From JACVRW01 sp963846505 (GTDB taxonomy: Bacteria > Actinomycetota > Thermoleophilia > Solirubrobacterales > Thermoleophilaceae), in NCBI GenBank assembly GCA_963846505.1, contig CAWJWD010000001.1, forward strand, positions 1,054,001-1,118,000: a DNA stretch of 64,000 nt, read 5' to 3'. The notes under the pieces are model-generated. The model searched no databases. It was not told the DNA's origin and saw only the letters and a program-made list of their open reading frames with translations. The position numbers and the translations under genes are program-made. Within the stretch, counting starts at the first letter, position 1, and each line of letters begins with the position of its first letter. Below, piece by piece: positions 15,342 through 23,834 of this stretch.

Positions 15342-16599
15342 TCCGCCGCGGGACCAGCGCCGCCAGGCAGAGGGCGAGCGCGCCGAGCAGCGTGAGGTCG
15401 CGCACCACGACGACGGCGACCGGGAACGGATCGCCGGTGAGCAGGTCGAAGTAGCGGGCGGGGAACTCGACCTGGGTCAGCACGCAGGCGAGCGCGACCA
15501 GCGCCGCGAGGCCGTGCATCCGCCAGGCGAGGGCGAGCGCGCCGAGCGGCGCGATCCAGATCAGGTACTGGGGCGAGAGCACCTTGCCGAGCGTGGCGAA
15601 GGCGAGCACGGCGGCGAGGGAGCCGAGCACGAGCTCGCGCGCGGCGGGTGGCGTCTCCGGCGGCGCGCGGCCGGGGACGCGGGCGCCTTCCTCGAACGTC
15701 GTGGCACATCCGCGGGCTGCTGCCCGCGCGCGCAGCGCGACTCCGGCGGCGAGCGCGGCGACGACCACGAGCAGCGCGAGGGCGAACAGCGCGCTGACCG
15801 CCGCGTCGGCCGGGTGCACGAGGTTGTCCGAGCGGTGGCTCCAGTCGCGCGCGGTCTCCCCCAGCCCGAGCCCGTCGAGGGCGCGCAGGACAACGGCGGG
15901 GACGCTCTCGACCTGGACGGGGCGACCGGTGTGGTACTCGACCGCGTCGAGCGCGCCGCGTGGCGACAGCGCCACGGCGCCGAGCGCGACCACGGCCATC
16001 ACCGCGGCCAGCGCCAGGCCACCCTCGAGCGCGTCGCGGCGGCGCCCGCGGCCGACCAGCCAGGCCAACGCGACGGGTGCCGCCACGAGCGGGAAGCCCT
16101 TCGTCATCACCCCCAGGCCGAGCACGGCGAGGCCGAGCCGCGGTCGCTCGCGGCAGAGCAGCAGCAGCGCGGCGAGCGTCAGCGCGACGGGCGCGTAGTC
16201 GAAGTGCGTGCGGATCATCGCGCCGAGCAGCAGCGGCGAGATCGCGAGCGCCAGCAACGCCCGGCGGCGGCTGCCCTCGCTGGCGGCGGCGAGCGCGGCG
16301 CCCAGCAGCATCACGACGGCGGCGAGCAGGAACGTCCAGCCGGCGAAGGCCCAGCGGAACGTCTCCTCTCCGACGCCGACCAGGCCGGGCAACGCGATCG
16401 CCGGGGCCGCCAGCGGCGGATACTCGAAGAAGACCTCTCGGTACGGCAGCTGCCCGTCGAGCACCGGCTCGGTGAAGACGCGGTAGACGTAGAGGTCGTT
16501 GACGCGGTCGTTGTCGAACGGCGGCAGCCACAGCGTCGCCGCGCAGGTGAGCGCAAGCACGCCGAGGGCGGGCAGCGTGTCGCGGCGGCCCGAGCTCAT
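15304..16599 (-). CDS. Multi-spanning glycosyltransferase-like membrane protein (GT87/DUF2029 type)
   Basis: A 431-residue protein with about ten hydrophobic spans. After the first span comes an extracytoplasmic loop with NDRVNDLYVYRVF and YREVFFEYPPLAAP, where acidic residues and the EYPPL block resemble polyprenyl-phosphate-sugar-dependent transferases. GKVLSPQYLIWIAP near the C-terminus is also seen in mannosyltransferases of GT-C fold. It overlaps the next upstream gene by ATGA, and its 3' end overlaps the convergent ymdB by 38 bases. Likely role: transfer of a sugar from a lipid carrier on the outer face of the membrane; donor unknown. Confidence 0.72.
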   Translation of the reverse strand: MSSGRRDTLPALGVLALTCAATLWLPPFDNDRVNDLYVYRVFTEPVLDGQLPYREVFFEYPPLAAPAIALPGLVGVGEETFRWAFAGWTFLLAAVVMLLGAALAAASEGSRRRALLALAISPLLLGAMIRTHFDYAPVALTLAALLLLCRERPRLGLAVLGLGVMTKGFPLVAAPVALAWLVGRGRRRDALEGGLALAAVMAVVALGAVALSPRGALDAVEYHTGRPVQVESVPAVVLRALDGLGLGETARDWSHRSDNLVHPADAAVSALFALALLVVVAALAAGVALRARAAARGCATTFEEGARVPGRAPPETPPAARELVLGSLAAVLAFATLGKVLSPQYLIWIAPLGALALAWRMHGLAALVALACVLTQVEFPARYFDLLTGDPFPVAVVVVRDLTLLGALALCLAALVPRRISSPARAAARSA

Positions 16600-18335
16600 G
16601 CCTGCGCCAACGGCCCGACCGGCTCCTGCTCGAGCGCCGGCGTGGATTCGGGCGGCGGCGCCTCCGGCCGCCGCGAGCCGTAGGCGCCGAGGACGGCCAG
16701 CAGCACGAACGGCACGAACCAGACGACGTAGAGGTAGAACCAGTGCGTCATCGTCAGCTGCAGCACGATCAACACCGCCGCCCCGAGCGCGGCGACCTGA
16801 CGGGCGTCGCGGCGGCGGGGCACGAACGCGACCAGCAGACCAAGGCCCACGACCGCCAGCTTGACCACCGTCTGCAGCCAGTCCAGCGCGGGCACCTGGC
16901 CCCAGACGCTGAACGGCGAGGGCCGCCCGGCCTGGTAGCCGACCGTGCGGTCGTAGAGCTCGCGCAGGCCGCCGTCGGGGAGGAACGGCAGGACCAGGAC
17001 GGCGAGCACGAGAGCGAAGGCGACGACGAAGGCAAGCGGTCCACGCCATGCTCGCCCGGGGGCGTCCGCCGGAGCAGCCGGCAGTCGAACGTCGGCGGTC
17101 GGCGAGACGCCTCGCAGGAACAGGGGCGCCAGCGCGATCGGGGCGAACTTCGCTGCCGCGCCGGCGGCGATCGCGGCGCACCGCGCCAGCCCTCCGAGCG
17201 CGTCGCGGCGCACCGTCAGGGCGAGCAGCGCGGCGACGCACGCGAGCGCGACCAGCGTGTCGTTGGAGTTCGTCTCGAGTGCGAACGCCGTGTAGGGATA
17301 TGCGACCCAGGCCCAGGCCAACGCCGTGCCGAGCACGAGGCCGTCGCGACCCGGCCGCAACCGGCGGCCGAGCAGGAACAGACCGGCGAGGGCGAGCAGG
17401 TCGAACGTGATCGCGGCGCCGCGGGCGGCGGGCAGGTCGTCCCAACGGCCGCTCCAGGACAGCGCCTGCTCGAAGGGGACGTAGAGCAGGTAGGTCAACG
17501 GCCCGTAGGTGTCTCCGCGCTCGACGTCCTGCGAGAACCCCGGTCCGTACAGCGGGTCGCCGTCGACGATCCGGTCGGCGCCGATCACCCCCGCGTAGCC
17601 GACGTCGATCACGTTCGAGTCGGTCACGTTCAGCCCGATCCGGAAGGCGGCCAGGAACACGATTCCGACCAGCAGCCAGGCGACGGGCACGTGCGGGATC
17701 AGCGGACCGCGGGCGCCACGCGGCCGAAAGCCGGCCAGCAGCACCCGCAGCAGCAGGTACAGCATCACGGGGTAGACGAGCGGCACCGAGACGCCGATCT
17801 CGCCGCGGTTGAAGAAGACGTGCGAGGCGCCGAAGCCGACGAGCACGAGCAGGTCGAGGTGCAGCAGCCGCAGCGGGCGGCGCCAGTCGACGAACGGCGC
17901 CAGGAACAGCAGGCACAACGGGATCCAGACGTACGGCGCGTTGAGCTTGCGGCCGAAGGCGCCCTCGTAGCCGCGTGCCATCGACCAGGCGACCTGCGAG
18001 CCGTTCCACTGCTCGATCACCGCCCCGGTGGCGTCGTCGAGCTGCACCTGGGCGACCTCGTCGCCGTCGCGGAAGTAGCTCACCTGCCAGCGCCCGTAGC
18101 CCTTCGTGTAGGCGGCTGGCTGCATCGGACCCTCGCGGCGCTCCTCGCGCACCGTGGTCGTGCGCGCGGCGATCGCCTTGACCTGCTGCGCGCTGCGCTT
18201 GAAGAACTTCGGCGGCTTGGCGTCCGAGGCAGGGGTCGTCAACTCCGCCGCCAGGGCGGGCGCGGCGGTCGACAGCAAGACCGCGAGGGCGAGCGGCAGC
18301 GCTAGTCGCGCGAGAGCTCGATCGCGAAGCTCCAC
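16596..18335 (-). CDS. GT87-like membrane glycosyltransferase with signal peptide
   Basis: A 579-residue protein. The GTG at 18335 gives an N-terminus with basic residues, a hydrophobic core (LALPLALAVLLS) and TAAPALA-AE, a good signal peptide cleavage site. An extracytoplasmic domain of about 100 residues follows, then at least nine spans. IGADRIVDGDPLYG and TYGPLTYLLYVPFE are typical of GT87/DUF2029 polyprenol-linked transferases. The start lies inside gtrA in another frame (34-base overlap), suggesting coupling. Together with GtrA and the second transferase it probably modifies a cell-surface glycan; the acceptor is unknown. Confidence 0.72.
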   Translation of the reverse strand: MELRDRALARLALPLALAVLLSTAAPALAAELTTPASDAKPPKFFKRSAQQVKAIAARTTTVREERREGPMQPAAYTKGYGRWQVSYFRDGDEVAQVQLDDATGAVIEQWNGSQVAWSMARGYEGAFGRKLNAPYVWIPLCLLFLAPFVDWRRPLRLLHLDLLVLVGFGASHVFFNRGEIGVSVPLVYPVMLYLLLRVLLAGFRPRGARGPLIPHVPVAWLLVGIVFLAAFRIGLNVTDSNVIDVGYAGVIGADRIVDGDPLYGPGFSQDVERGDTYGPLTYLLYVPFEQALSWSGRWDDLPAARGAAITFDLLALAGLFLLGRRLRPGRDGLVLGTALAWAWVAYPYTAFALETNSNDTLVALACVAALLALTVRRDALGGLARCAAIAAGAAAKFAPIALAPLFLRGVSPTADVRLPAAPADAPGRAWRGPLAFVVAFALVLAVLVLPFLPDGGLRELYDRTVGYQAGRPSPFSVWGQVPALDWLQTVVKLAVVGLGLLVAFVPRRRDARQVAALGAAVLIVLQLTMTHWFYLYVVWFVPFVLLAVLGAYGSRRPEAPPPESTPALEQEPVGPLAQA

Positions 18336-18775
18336 ATCTTGTTCCCGACGAAGTTGAGCGGCGTCGCGACCACGATCGAGATCGCCTGGGCGAGCAGGCC
18401 CGGGAGCCCGGCGGAGCTCACCAGCAGCTCGAGCACCCCCGCCGCGACGACGAAGGCGAGCACGCTGACCGCGAAGAAGCGCGCCGCCTGGAAGCCGGCG
18501 TGGCCCTCTGAGGCGCTGAAGGTCCAATGGCGGTTCCACCAGAAGTTGTTCGTAACCGCGACCACGAACGCCGCCGTAGCGGCCTGCAGGTGGTGGAAGT
18601 CGAGCAGCTCGACGCAGAGCGCGAACACGCACAGGTTGACGACGTAGCCCGAGGCCCCGACCGCGCAGAACTTCAGCAGCTGCACCCAGTTGCCCGGCTT
18701 GCGCAGGCCGGAGCGAACGCGCAGGTGCATCGCGACCGGGGACTCGGCGATCGCGGGATCGCGCTCTTCGATCAC
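18302..18775 (-). CDS. GtrA-family membrane protein
   Basis: A 157-residue protein with four spans of the GtrA/DPMS family, thought to help flip polyprenyl-phosphate-linked sugars. Diagnostic stretches are LLKFCAVGASGYVVNL and NFWWNRHWTF, and VATPLNFVGNKMWSF at the end. The start is taken as GTG 18775, giving a GTGA overlap with the upstream phosphodiesterase; an ATG at 18730 is the alternative. Position between a phosphodiesterase and two GT87-like proteins suits supply of lipid-linked sugar. Confidence 0.85.
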   Translation of the reverse strand: MIEERDPAIAESPVAMHLRVRSGLRKPGNWVQLLKFCAVGASGYVVNLCVFALCVELLDFHHLQAATAAFVVAVTNNFWWNRHWTFSASEGHAGFQAARFFAVSVLAFVVAAGVLELLVSSAGLPGLLAQAISIVVATPLNFVGNKMWSFAIELSRD

Positions 18776-20241
18776 CGCTCCCACGGTACCGAGAAATGCT
18801 CGAGGATCAGCGGAGTCACGTCGGCGAGCGACCACGACTCCCGCTCCGGCAGCTCGAGCCCGGTCGCCAGCAGCACGCCCTCGGAGTCGTCGCGGTGCAG
18901 CGAGCCGTGGCTGCCGCCACCGACGTGGTCGGCCCCGCCCCAGTCGGCGAACTCGTAGCCGGCGGCGGCCGAGACGAGCACGTCGCCGCTCTGCACGCAC
19001 GAGAGCGCCGACCACAACCGCGGCAGCGCGTCCGGATAGGTGGCGGAGCCGACGCGCCCGGCGCCCGCCTCCAGCTCCAGGGCGGCCAGCTCGCCCTCGA
19101 CGCTCCAGCGTCCCCCGCGGCGATCCGCGAGCTCGCCGCCGGGCGCGAAGCGCAGCTCGCCGCGCGGCGACCAGACGCGCGCCCGGCCGTCCGCGTGGCT
19201 GACCAGCAGGTCGACCCCGTCCACCCCTCGCAGCGTCTCCAGCGCCCGCGGCACGAGCTGCTCGCGTCGCTGCTCGTCGAGCACGTAGACCATCGCCGAG
19301 CGAGCTGCCGGGCAGACCGCCACCTCGGCCTCGGTCGGCGCCACGCCGCCAGGCGTCAGCAGGCGCCAGTCGGCGAACGCCTCCGCCAGGTTGACGCGCT
19401 GCTCGACGGTCGTCTGCGAGTGGTCGGAGATCACCACGACGGCGTGCTCGTCGAGGAACGCCTCGAGTCCCCCGCCGGCGTCGAACAGGCGCGTCAGCGC
19501 GCGGTCCGCCGCCGCGATCGACTCCGGCTGCGCGTCCGGGCCGTGCTTGTGCGAGTAGGTGTCGTTGTCCGGCAGCGAGAACAGCAGGAAGTCGAACAGG
19601 TCGTTCTCGACCAGGTAGGCGCCGACGCAGCCGGTGTGCTGGTCGCGCTGGCCGGGCATCCCGAGCGCCGAGGTGCAGCCGGTGTTGCGCGAGTCGAACA
19701 GGTCCGCGTAGAACAGCTCGCGTGCGCCGTAGACGGGGTGCCGGAACTGGGCCGCCTCGGCGATGCGGCGGTAGACGCTGTCGCCCGACGGCTCGTGGCG
19801 GGTGCGGCCGCGATAGATCAGGTACGTCGTGCAGGCGGTGCGCAGCCCGGCGTCGTCGAGCTGCTCGAAGACCGTGCGGCGCCCCCGCGCCAGGTGCGCC
19901 ATGTTCATGTTGTAGACGGTGTCGTACAAGGAGCGCACGATCCCGAAGGCGCGCGTGGCCGACAGCGACGAGCCGTACTCGACGTAGCGCTCCTCGCCAC
20001 GGTGGAACCAGTTCATCGACGGGATCAGGTGCTCGGCAGGTCCGCTGCAGCCGGTGGCGATCGTCGCCGACGCGACGGGCGTCACCGACGGGTAGGTCGA
20101 GACGCAGTCGCGCACGTAGCTGCCGCGCTCGACCAGCGTCGCCAGAGCCGGCGCGCGGCCGTCCGCGATCGTGGCGTCGAGCATCGCCGGCTTGAGCGAG
20201 TCGATCACCGCCAGCACGACCTTCTTGCGGCCGGCGGCCAC
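18772..20241 (-). CDS. Alkaline-phosphatase-superfamily phosphodiesterase
   Basis: A 489-residue enzyme of the type I phosphodiesterase/nucleotide pyrophosphatase group. Metal and nucleophile motifs are LAVIDSLKPAM, TYPSVTPVASATIATG (Thr nucleophile), DNDTYSHKHGPD, VISDHSQ and GGSHGSLHRDD. No signal peptide is evident from the chosen GTG start (VAAGRKKVVLAVID), so it is probably cytoplasmic. Five cysteines in the middle third are unusual for this family. It lies one base after the DUF4126 gene and overlaps gtrA. Substrate unknown; a lipid- or nucleotide-linked phosphodiester is likely. Confidence 0.85.
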   Translation of the reverse strand: MAAGRKKVVLAVIDSLKPAMLDATIADGRAPALATLVERGSYVRDCVSTYPSVTPVASATIATGCSGPAEHLIPSMNWFHRGEERYVEYGSSLSATRAFGIVRSLYDTVYNMNMAHLARGRRTVFEQLDDAGLRTACTTYLIYRGRTRHEPSGDSVYRRIAEAAQFRHPVYGARELFYADLFDSRNTGCTSALGMPGQRDQHTGCVGAYLVENDLFDFLLFSLPDNDTYSHKHGPDAQPESIAAADRALTRLFDAGGGLEAFLDEHAVVVISDHSQTTVEQRVNLAEAFADWRLLTPGGVAPTEAEVAVCPAARSAMVYVLDEQRREQLVPRALETLRGVDGVDLLVSHADGRARVWSPRGELRFAPGGELADRRGGRWSVEGELAALELEAGAGRVGSATYPDALPRLWSALSCVQSGDVLVSAAAGYEFADWGGADHVGGGSHGSLHRDDSEGVLLATGLELPERESWSLADVTPLILEHFSVPWER

Positions 20242-20242
20242 G

Positions 20243-20875
20243 TCAGCGCAGGATTCGCAGGCCCGCGTACTTCTCGTCGCCCCGGCCACGCCCGCCAGCC
20301 AGCAGCACGACGAAGCCGACCAAGGCCAGGAACGAGAGCGGCGGAACGAAGATCGCGACGGCGGCGAGCAGCAGCGCGACGGCGTCGGCGTAGACGCTCA
20401 GCAGGCTGGCGGCACCCGCGTCGAGGCGGTTGCGAGCACGGTCGACCAGGCCGCCGACGGCGACCCAGCCGAGCGTCGCGCAGAGCACGCCGATCACGAC
20501 GCCGAGCGCGCCCGACTCGCCGCCCTCGGCGAGCGAGCCGCCCGCCAACAGGCCGCCGAGCACCAGGCCGGCGACGCCGAAGGCGAGGTCCGCCGGGCGC
20601 CGCGTCGGCAGCCAGCCGGAGCTCGACTCCGGCGCGGGCGTGCCCTCCGTGCGCTGGCGGGGGCCGCCGCGCTCGAACATGTAGGCCGCGACCGCCAGCG
20701 CCAGCACGACGGCGAGGAAGGCCGGCGACTCGAGGAAGTCCCAGCCGCTGCCCTCGAAGTCGATCGCCACGTCCCCACGCGCCAGCGCACCGGCGAGCAG
20801 GGGCGGCAGGTAGGGGCGGACGCCCGTGGCGCCGGCGAGGCCGACGCCCTGTCCGATGTCGACGAAGAGGCTCAT
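20243..20875 (-). CDS. DUF4126-like membrane protein
   Basis: A 210-residue protein with about five hydrophobic spans. The N-terminus MSLFVDIGQGVGLAGATGVRP and the Gly-rich spans match DUF4126-type membrane proteins of unknown function. A short charged loop (FERGGPRQRTEGTPAPE) faces one side. It is the first gene of a four- or five-gene minus-strand operon and divergent from the aminotransferase, 88 bases away. ATG start; a longer reading upstream is not supported. Confidence 0.72.
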   Translation of the reverse strand: MSLFVDIGQGVGLAGATGVRPYLPPLLAGALARGDVAIDFEGSGWDFLESPAFLAVVLALAVAAYMFERGGPRQRTEGTPAPESSSGWLPTRRPADLAFGVAGLVLGGLLAGGSLAEGGESGALGVVIGVLCATLGWVAVGGLVDRARNRLDAGAASLLSVYADAVALLLAAVAIFVPPLSFLALVGFVVLLAGGRGRGDEKYAGLRILR

Positions 20876-20902
20876 TGCGCTGCGCGAAGGGGGCGGTACC
20901 CT
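20875..20902 (+). promoter_or_regulatory. Candidate promoter for leader peptide and aminotransferase
   Basis: TTGCGC (20875-20880) and TACCCT (20897-20902) are separated by 16 bases. A start of transcription seven or eight bases later would fall on the ATG at 20911, so the mRNA may be leaderless. The motifs are visible; the transcription start is inferred. Confidence 0.35.
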
Positions 20903-20910
20903 CCGAGCGC

Positions 20911-20967
20911 ATGACGATAGACCAGCCGGCAGGGCACAGGCCCCGGAGGGCGAACGAGCGTCCATGA
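20911..20967 (+). CDS. Possible 18-residue leader peptide
   Basis: A short frame MTIDQPAGHRPRRANERP begins nine bases after a -10-like box and ends with a TGA that overlaps the aminotransferase ATG (ATGA). Such coupling could let ribosomes re-initiate on the aminotransferase. No run of a single amino acid suggests classical attenuation. It may be a chance frame. Confidence 0.3.
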   Translation: MTIDQPAGHRPRRANERP

Positions 20968-22319
20968 GCGTCTCGCGCGATCTCGAGCGCTACGCCGGGC
21001 TGTTCGCGGCCCGCACGAAGGTCATGAAGTCGTCGGCGATGCGCGACCTGATGTCGATCACCGCCAGACCGGAGGTGATCTCGCTCGCGGGCGGCTTCCC
21101 CGACACGAGCACGTTCCCGCCGGACACGTTCGCCGCGGTCGCGCAGCGGATCGCCACCGAGTCCTGCGCGAAGGCGCTGCAGTACGGGCCGACCGAGGGC
21201 CTTGCCGAGACCAAGGACTGCATCGCCGAGGTGATGGCGGCCGAGGGCATGAAGGCCGATCCCGAGGACGTGCTCGTCACCACCGGCGGCCAGCAGGGCA
21301 TCGACCTGATCACGCGCACGCTGATCGACCCGGGCGACGTCGTGATCGCCGAGGGACCGACCTACCCCGGCGCGGTGCCCTCGTTCTCCTCCTTCCAGGC
21401 CGACGTGGTGCAGATCGACATGGACGCCGACGGCATGCGCGTGGACCTGCTCGAGGAGACGCTCGACAGGCTCGAGCGCGAGGGACGCCGACCGAAGTTC
21501 ATCTACACGATTCCGAGCTTCCAGAACCCCGCCGGCGTGTCGATGTCGCTGCCGCGGCGCAAGCGCCTGGTCGAGGTCGCGCACGAGCGCGAGCTGCTCG
21601 TGCTCGAGGACAATCCCTACGGACTGCTGCGCTACGAGGGCGAGCCGCTGCCGCCGCTGCACGCGCTCGACGGGGGCGTCTACGTGATGCACCTCGGCAC
21701 GTTCTCGAAGATCCTCTCCCCCGGCATCCGGCTCGGCTGGGTGGTCGCGCCGCCGCCGGTGATCGCGAAGATCAACCTCGGCAAGCAGGCCGCCGACCTC
21801 TGCACCTCGACGCTCTCGCAGCTGATGGTCCAGGCCTACTTCGAGCACGGCCGCTGGCGCGACTACGTCGAGTCGCTGAGCGAGCTCTACCGCGGCCGGC
21901 GCGACACGCTGCTGGAGGCGCTCGCCGAGCACTTCCCGCCGCAGGCGGAGTGGACGCGGCCTGCCGGCGGGCTGTTCGTGTGGGCGACGCTGCCCGACTT
22001 CATCGACACGACGGACCTGCTCGCGCGGGCGCTGCGCGAGAACGTCGCCTTCGTGCCGGGCCGCGCCGCCTTCCTCGACGGGCGCGGCGCCAGCTCGATG
22101 CGGCTCAACTTCTCCGGCTGCGACGACGCCCAGCTGCGCGAGGGCGTGCGCCGCATCGGCGAGGTGATCACCGAGCAGGTCGAGCTCTACGGGACGCTCA
22201 CAGGACGGCAGGCGGAGCCGCAGCCGGCGCAGGCCCCCGAAGCTGCTGCGCAGCCCGGCGCCCAGGTGCTGCCGCTGCCTCGCCGCACCACCGACGCGCG
22301 CAAGTCCGCCGGCTCGTGA
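20964..22319 (+). CDS. PLP-dependent aminotransferase (2-aminoadipate/LysN-like)
   Basis: A 451-residue fold-type I aminotransferase of the family that includes 2-aminoadipate transaminase LysN and the catalytic half of MocR regulators. There is no GntR helix-turn-helix domain, so it is an enzyme. Key motifs are VTTGGQQGIDLITR, the Asn/Pro block PSFQNPAGVSMS, EDNPYGLLRYEG and the PLP lysine in GTFSKILSPGIRLGW. The last 45 residues are a Pro/Ala-rich tail. It overlaps the following Ddl-like ligase by GTGA, so the pair is likely translated together; a role in supplying an amino acid to that ligase is speculative. Confidence 0.85.
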   Translation: MSVSRDLERYAGLFAARTKVMKSSAMRDLMSITARPEVISLAGGFPDTSTFPPDTFAAVAQRIATESCAKALQYGPTEGLAETKDCIAEVMAAEGMKADPEDVLVTTGGQQGIDLITRTLIDPGDVVIAEGPTYPGAVPSFSSFQADVVQIDMDADGMRVDLLEETLDRLEREGRRPKFIYTIPSFQNPAGVSMSLPRRKRLVEVAHERELLVLEDNPYGLLRYEGEPLPPLHALDGGVYVMHLGTFSKILSPGIRLGWVVAPPPVIAKINLGKQAADLCTSTLSQLMVQAYFEHGRWRDYVESLSELYRGRRDTLLEALAEHFPPQAEWTRPAGGLFVWATLPDFIDTTDLLARALRENVAFVPGRAAFLDGRGASSMRLNFSGCDDAQLREGVRRIGEVITEQVELYGTLTGRQAEPQPAQAPEAAAQPGAQVLPLPRRTTDARKSAGS

Positions 22320-23248
22320 GCCGAGTCGCCGTGCTCAAGGGCGGCCGTTCGCTCGAGCGTCACGTCTCGCTGCGCTCGGGGGCGCGCGTCGAGGACGCCC
22401 TCGCCCGACTCGGGCACGAGGTGCTCTCGATCGACGTCGGCGCCGACCTGATCGCGCGGCTGCACGAGACCGAGCCGGACGTCGCCTTCGTCGCCCTGCA
22501 CGGCCGCGACGGCGAGGACGGCACCGTGCAGGAGCTGCTCGAGATCGTCGGCGTGCCCTACACCGGCTCGAGCGTGCTGGCCTGCATGCGCGCGATGGAC
22601 AAGGTGCTGACCAAGCACCTGCTGCTCGAGGCGGACATCCCGACGCCGCCGTTCTTCGCCTTCAACGAGACCGCCTTCCGCGAGCTCGGCGCCGGCCGGG
22701 CGCTGCCGGCGATCGAGCAGCGGCTGGACTTCCCGATCGTGGTCAAGCCCGCCAACGGCGGGTCGGCGCTCGGGATCAAGTTCGCGGCGGCGGCCGAGAA
22801 CGTCCCCGCCGCGCTGGTGGCGGCGTTCTCCTACGACTCGAAGGTGCTGCTGGAGCGCTACGTCGCCGGGCGCGACCTGGCCGTCTCGATCCTCGCCGAC
22901 GAGCCGCTGCCGGTCGTCGAGGCGGTCCCGCGCGACGAGCAGTTCTACGACTTCGAGGCCCGCTACGAGATCGGCCGCACCGACTTCGTCTGCCCGGCGG
23001 ACCTGCCACCGGAGCTGACGACCCGGGCGCAGGAGCTCGCGCTGCGCACGTACCGGCTGCTCGGCTGCGAGGCGTTCGCGCGCGTCGACCTGCTGCTCGA
23101 CGGCGACGGCGAGCTGACCGTGCTGGAGGCCAACGCGATCCCGGGGCTGACCGAGACCAGCCTGCTGCCGCAGGCCGCCGAGGCCGCGGGGATCAGCTTC
23201 GACCAGCTCGTCGGCAGGATCGTCGAGCTGGCGCTCGGCGAGCGCTAG
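22316..23248 (+). CDS. D-alanine-D-alanine ligase family protein (first paralogue)
   Basis: A 310-residue ATP-grasp enzyme. Motifs are LKGGRSLERHVSLRSG, FVALHGRDGEDGTVQ, VPYTGSSVLAC, IVVKPANGGSALGIKF and VLEANAIPGLTETSLLP. These place it in the Ddl family, which joins D-amino acids for peptidoglycan stems. A second, more canonical ddl is encoded at 53.3 kb inside the cell-wall cluster. The two differ in the omega-loop and C-terminal motif (EANAIPGLTETS here, ELNTIPGFTATS there), so substrate preference may differ. It starts with GTG overlapping the aminotransferase stop. Confidence 0.85.
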   Translation: MSRVAVLKGGRSLERHVSLRSGARVEDALARLGHEVLSIDVGADLIARLHETEPDVAFVALHGRDGEDGTVQELLEIVGVPYTGSSVLACMRAMDKVLTKHLLLEADIPTPPFFAFNETAFRELGAGRALPAIEQRLDFPIVVKPANGGSALGIKFAAAAENVPAALVAAFSYDSKVLLERYVAGRDLAVSILADEPLPVVEAVPRDEQFYDFEARYEIGRTDFVCPADLPPELTTRAQELALRTYRLLGCEAFARVDLLLDGDGELTVLEANAIPGLTETSLLPQAAEAAGISFDQLVGRIVELALGER

Positions 23249-23249
23249 C

Positions 23250-23744
23250 TCAGCTGTCCTCGCCGCGCTCGAAGTCCTCGGGCGTGACGTTGTCGAGGAA
23301 GTCCTTGAACTTCTCGACGACCTCCTCGGTGTCCTCGACCTCGTGCTCGAACTCGATCGCGGACTCGGAGATCACGTCCTCGGCGGCGAAGATCGGGGCG
23401 CCGGTGCGCACCGCGAGGGCGAGCGCGTCGGAGGGACGCGAGTCGATCGCCAGCTCGCGGCCGTTGAGCTGCAGCGTCACCTCGGCGTAGAAGGTGTTCT
23501 CGCGCAGCTCGGTGACGGCCACGCGCGTACAGGAGACGTCGAGCTCTGAGAGCATCTCGCTGATCAGGTCGTGGGTCATCGGCCGCGGCGTGTTGGCGCC
23601 CTGGAGCTTCATCAGGATCGCCGCCGCCTCCGGATGTCCGATCCAGATCGGCAGGAACTTGTTCCCGTCGCGGGTCTTGAGCAGCACGATCGGCTGCTTG
23701 CCGACCATGTCGAAGCTGACCCCGTAGATGACCATCTCCTGCAT
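23250..23744 (-). CDS. Bifunctional nuclease (BFN/DUF151) domain protein
   Basis: A 164-residue protein with the BFN/DUF151 fold: FDMVGKQPIVLLKTRDGNKFLPIWIG, then PMTHDLISEMLSELD and IDSRPSDALALAVRTGAPIFAAEDV. Plant relatives have RNase and DNase activity; bacterial ones are widespread and mostly uncharacterised. The C-terminal 30 residues are very acidic (FEHEVEDTEEVVEKF and beyond). It is convergent with the Ddl-like gene, one base apart. ATG start at 23744. Confidence 0.88.
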   Translation of the reverse strand: MQEMVIYGVSFDMVGKQPIVLLKTRDGNKFLPIWIGHPEAAAILMKLQGANTPRPMTHDLISEMLSELDVSCTRVAVTELRENTFYAEVTLQLNGRELAIDSRPSDALALAVRTGAPIFAAEDVISESAIEFEHEVEDTEEVVEKFKDFLDNVTPEDFERGEDS

Positions 23745-23834
23745 GGGCTCTCGACAGTCTAGACGCGGCCGGGAGCGGGGTAGCGCGCCCCTGGAGCCGG
23801 GCGCCGCGCGCTGTACGCTGCGCGCGGTCACCTC

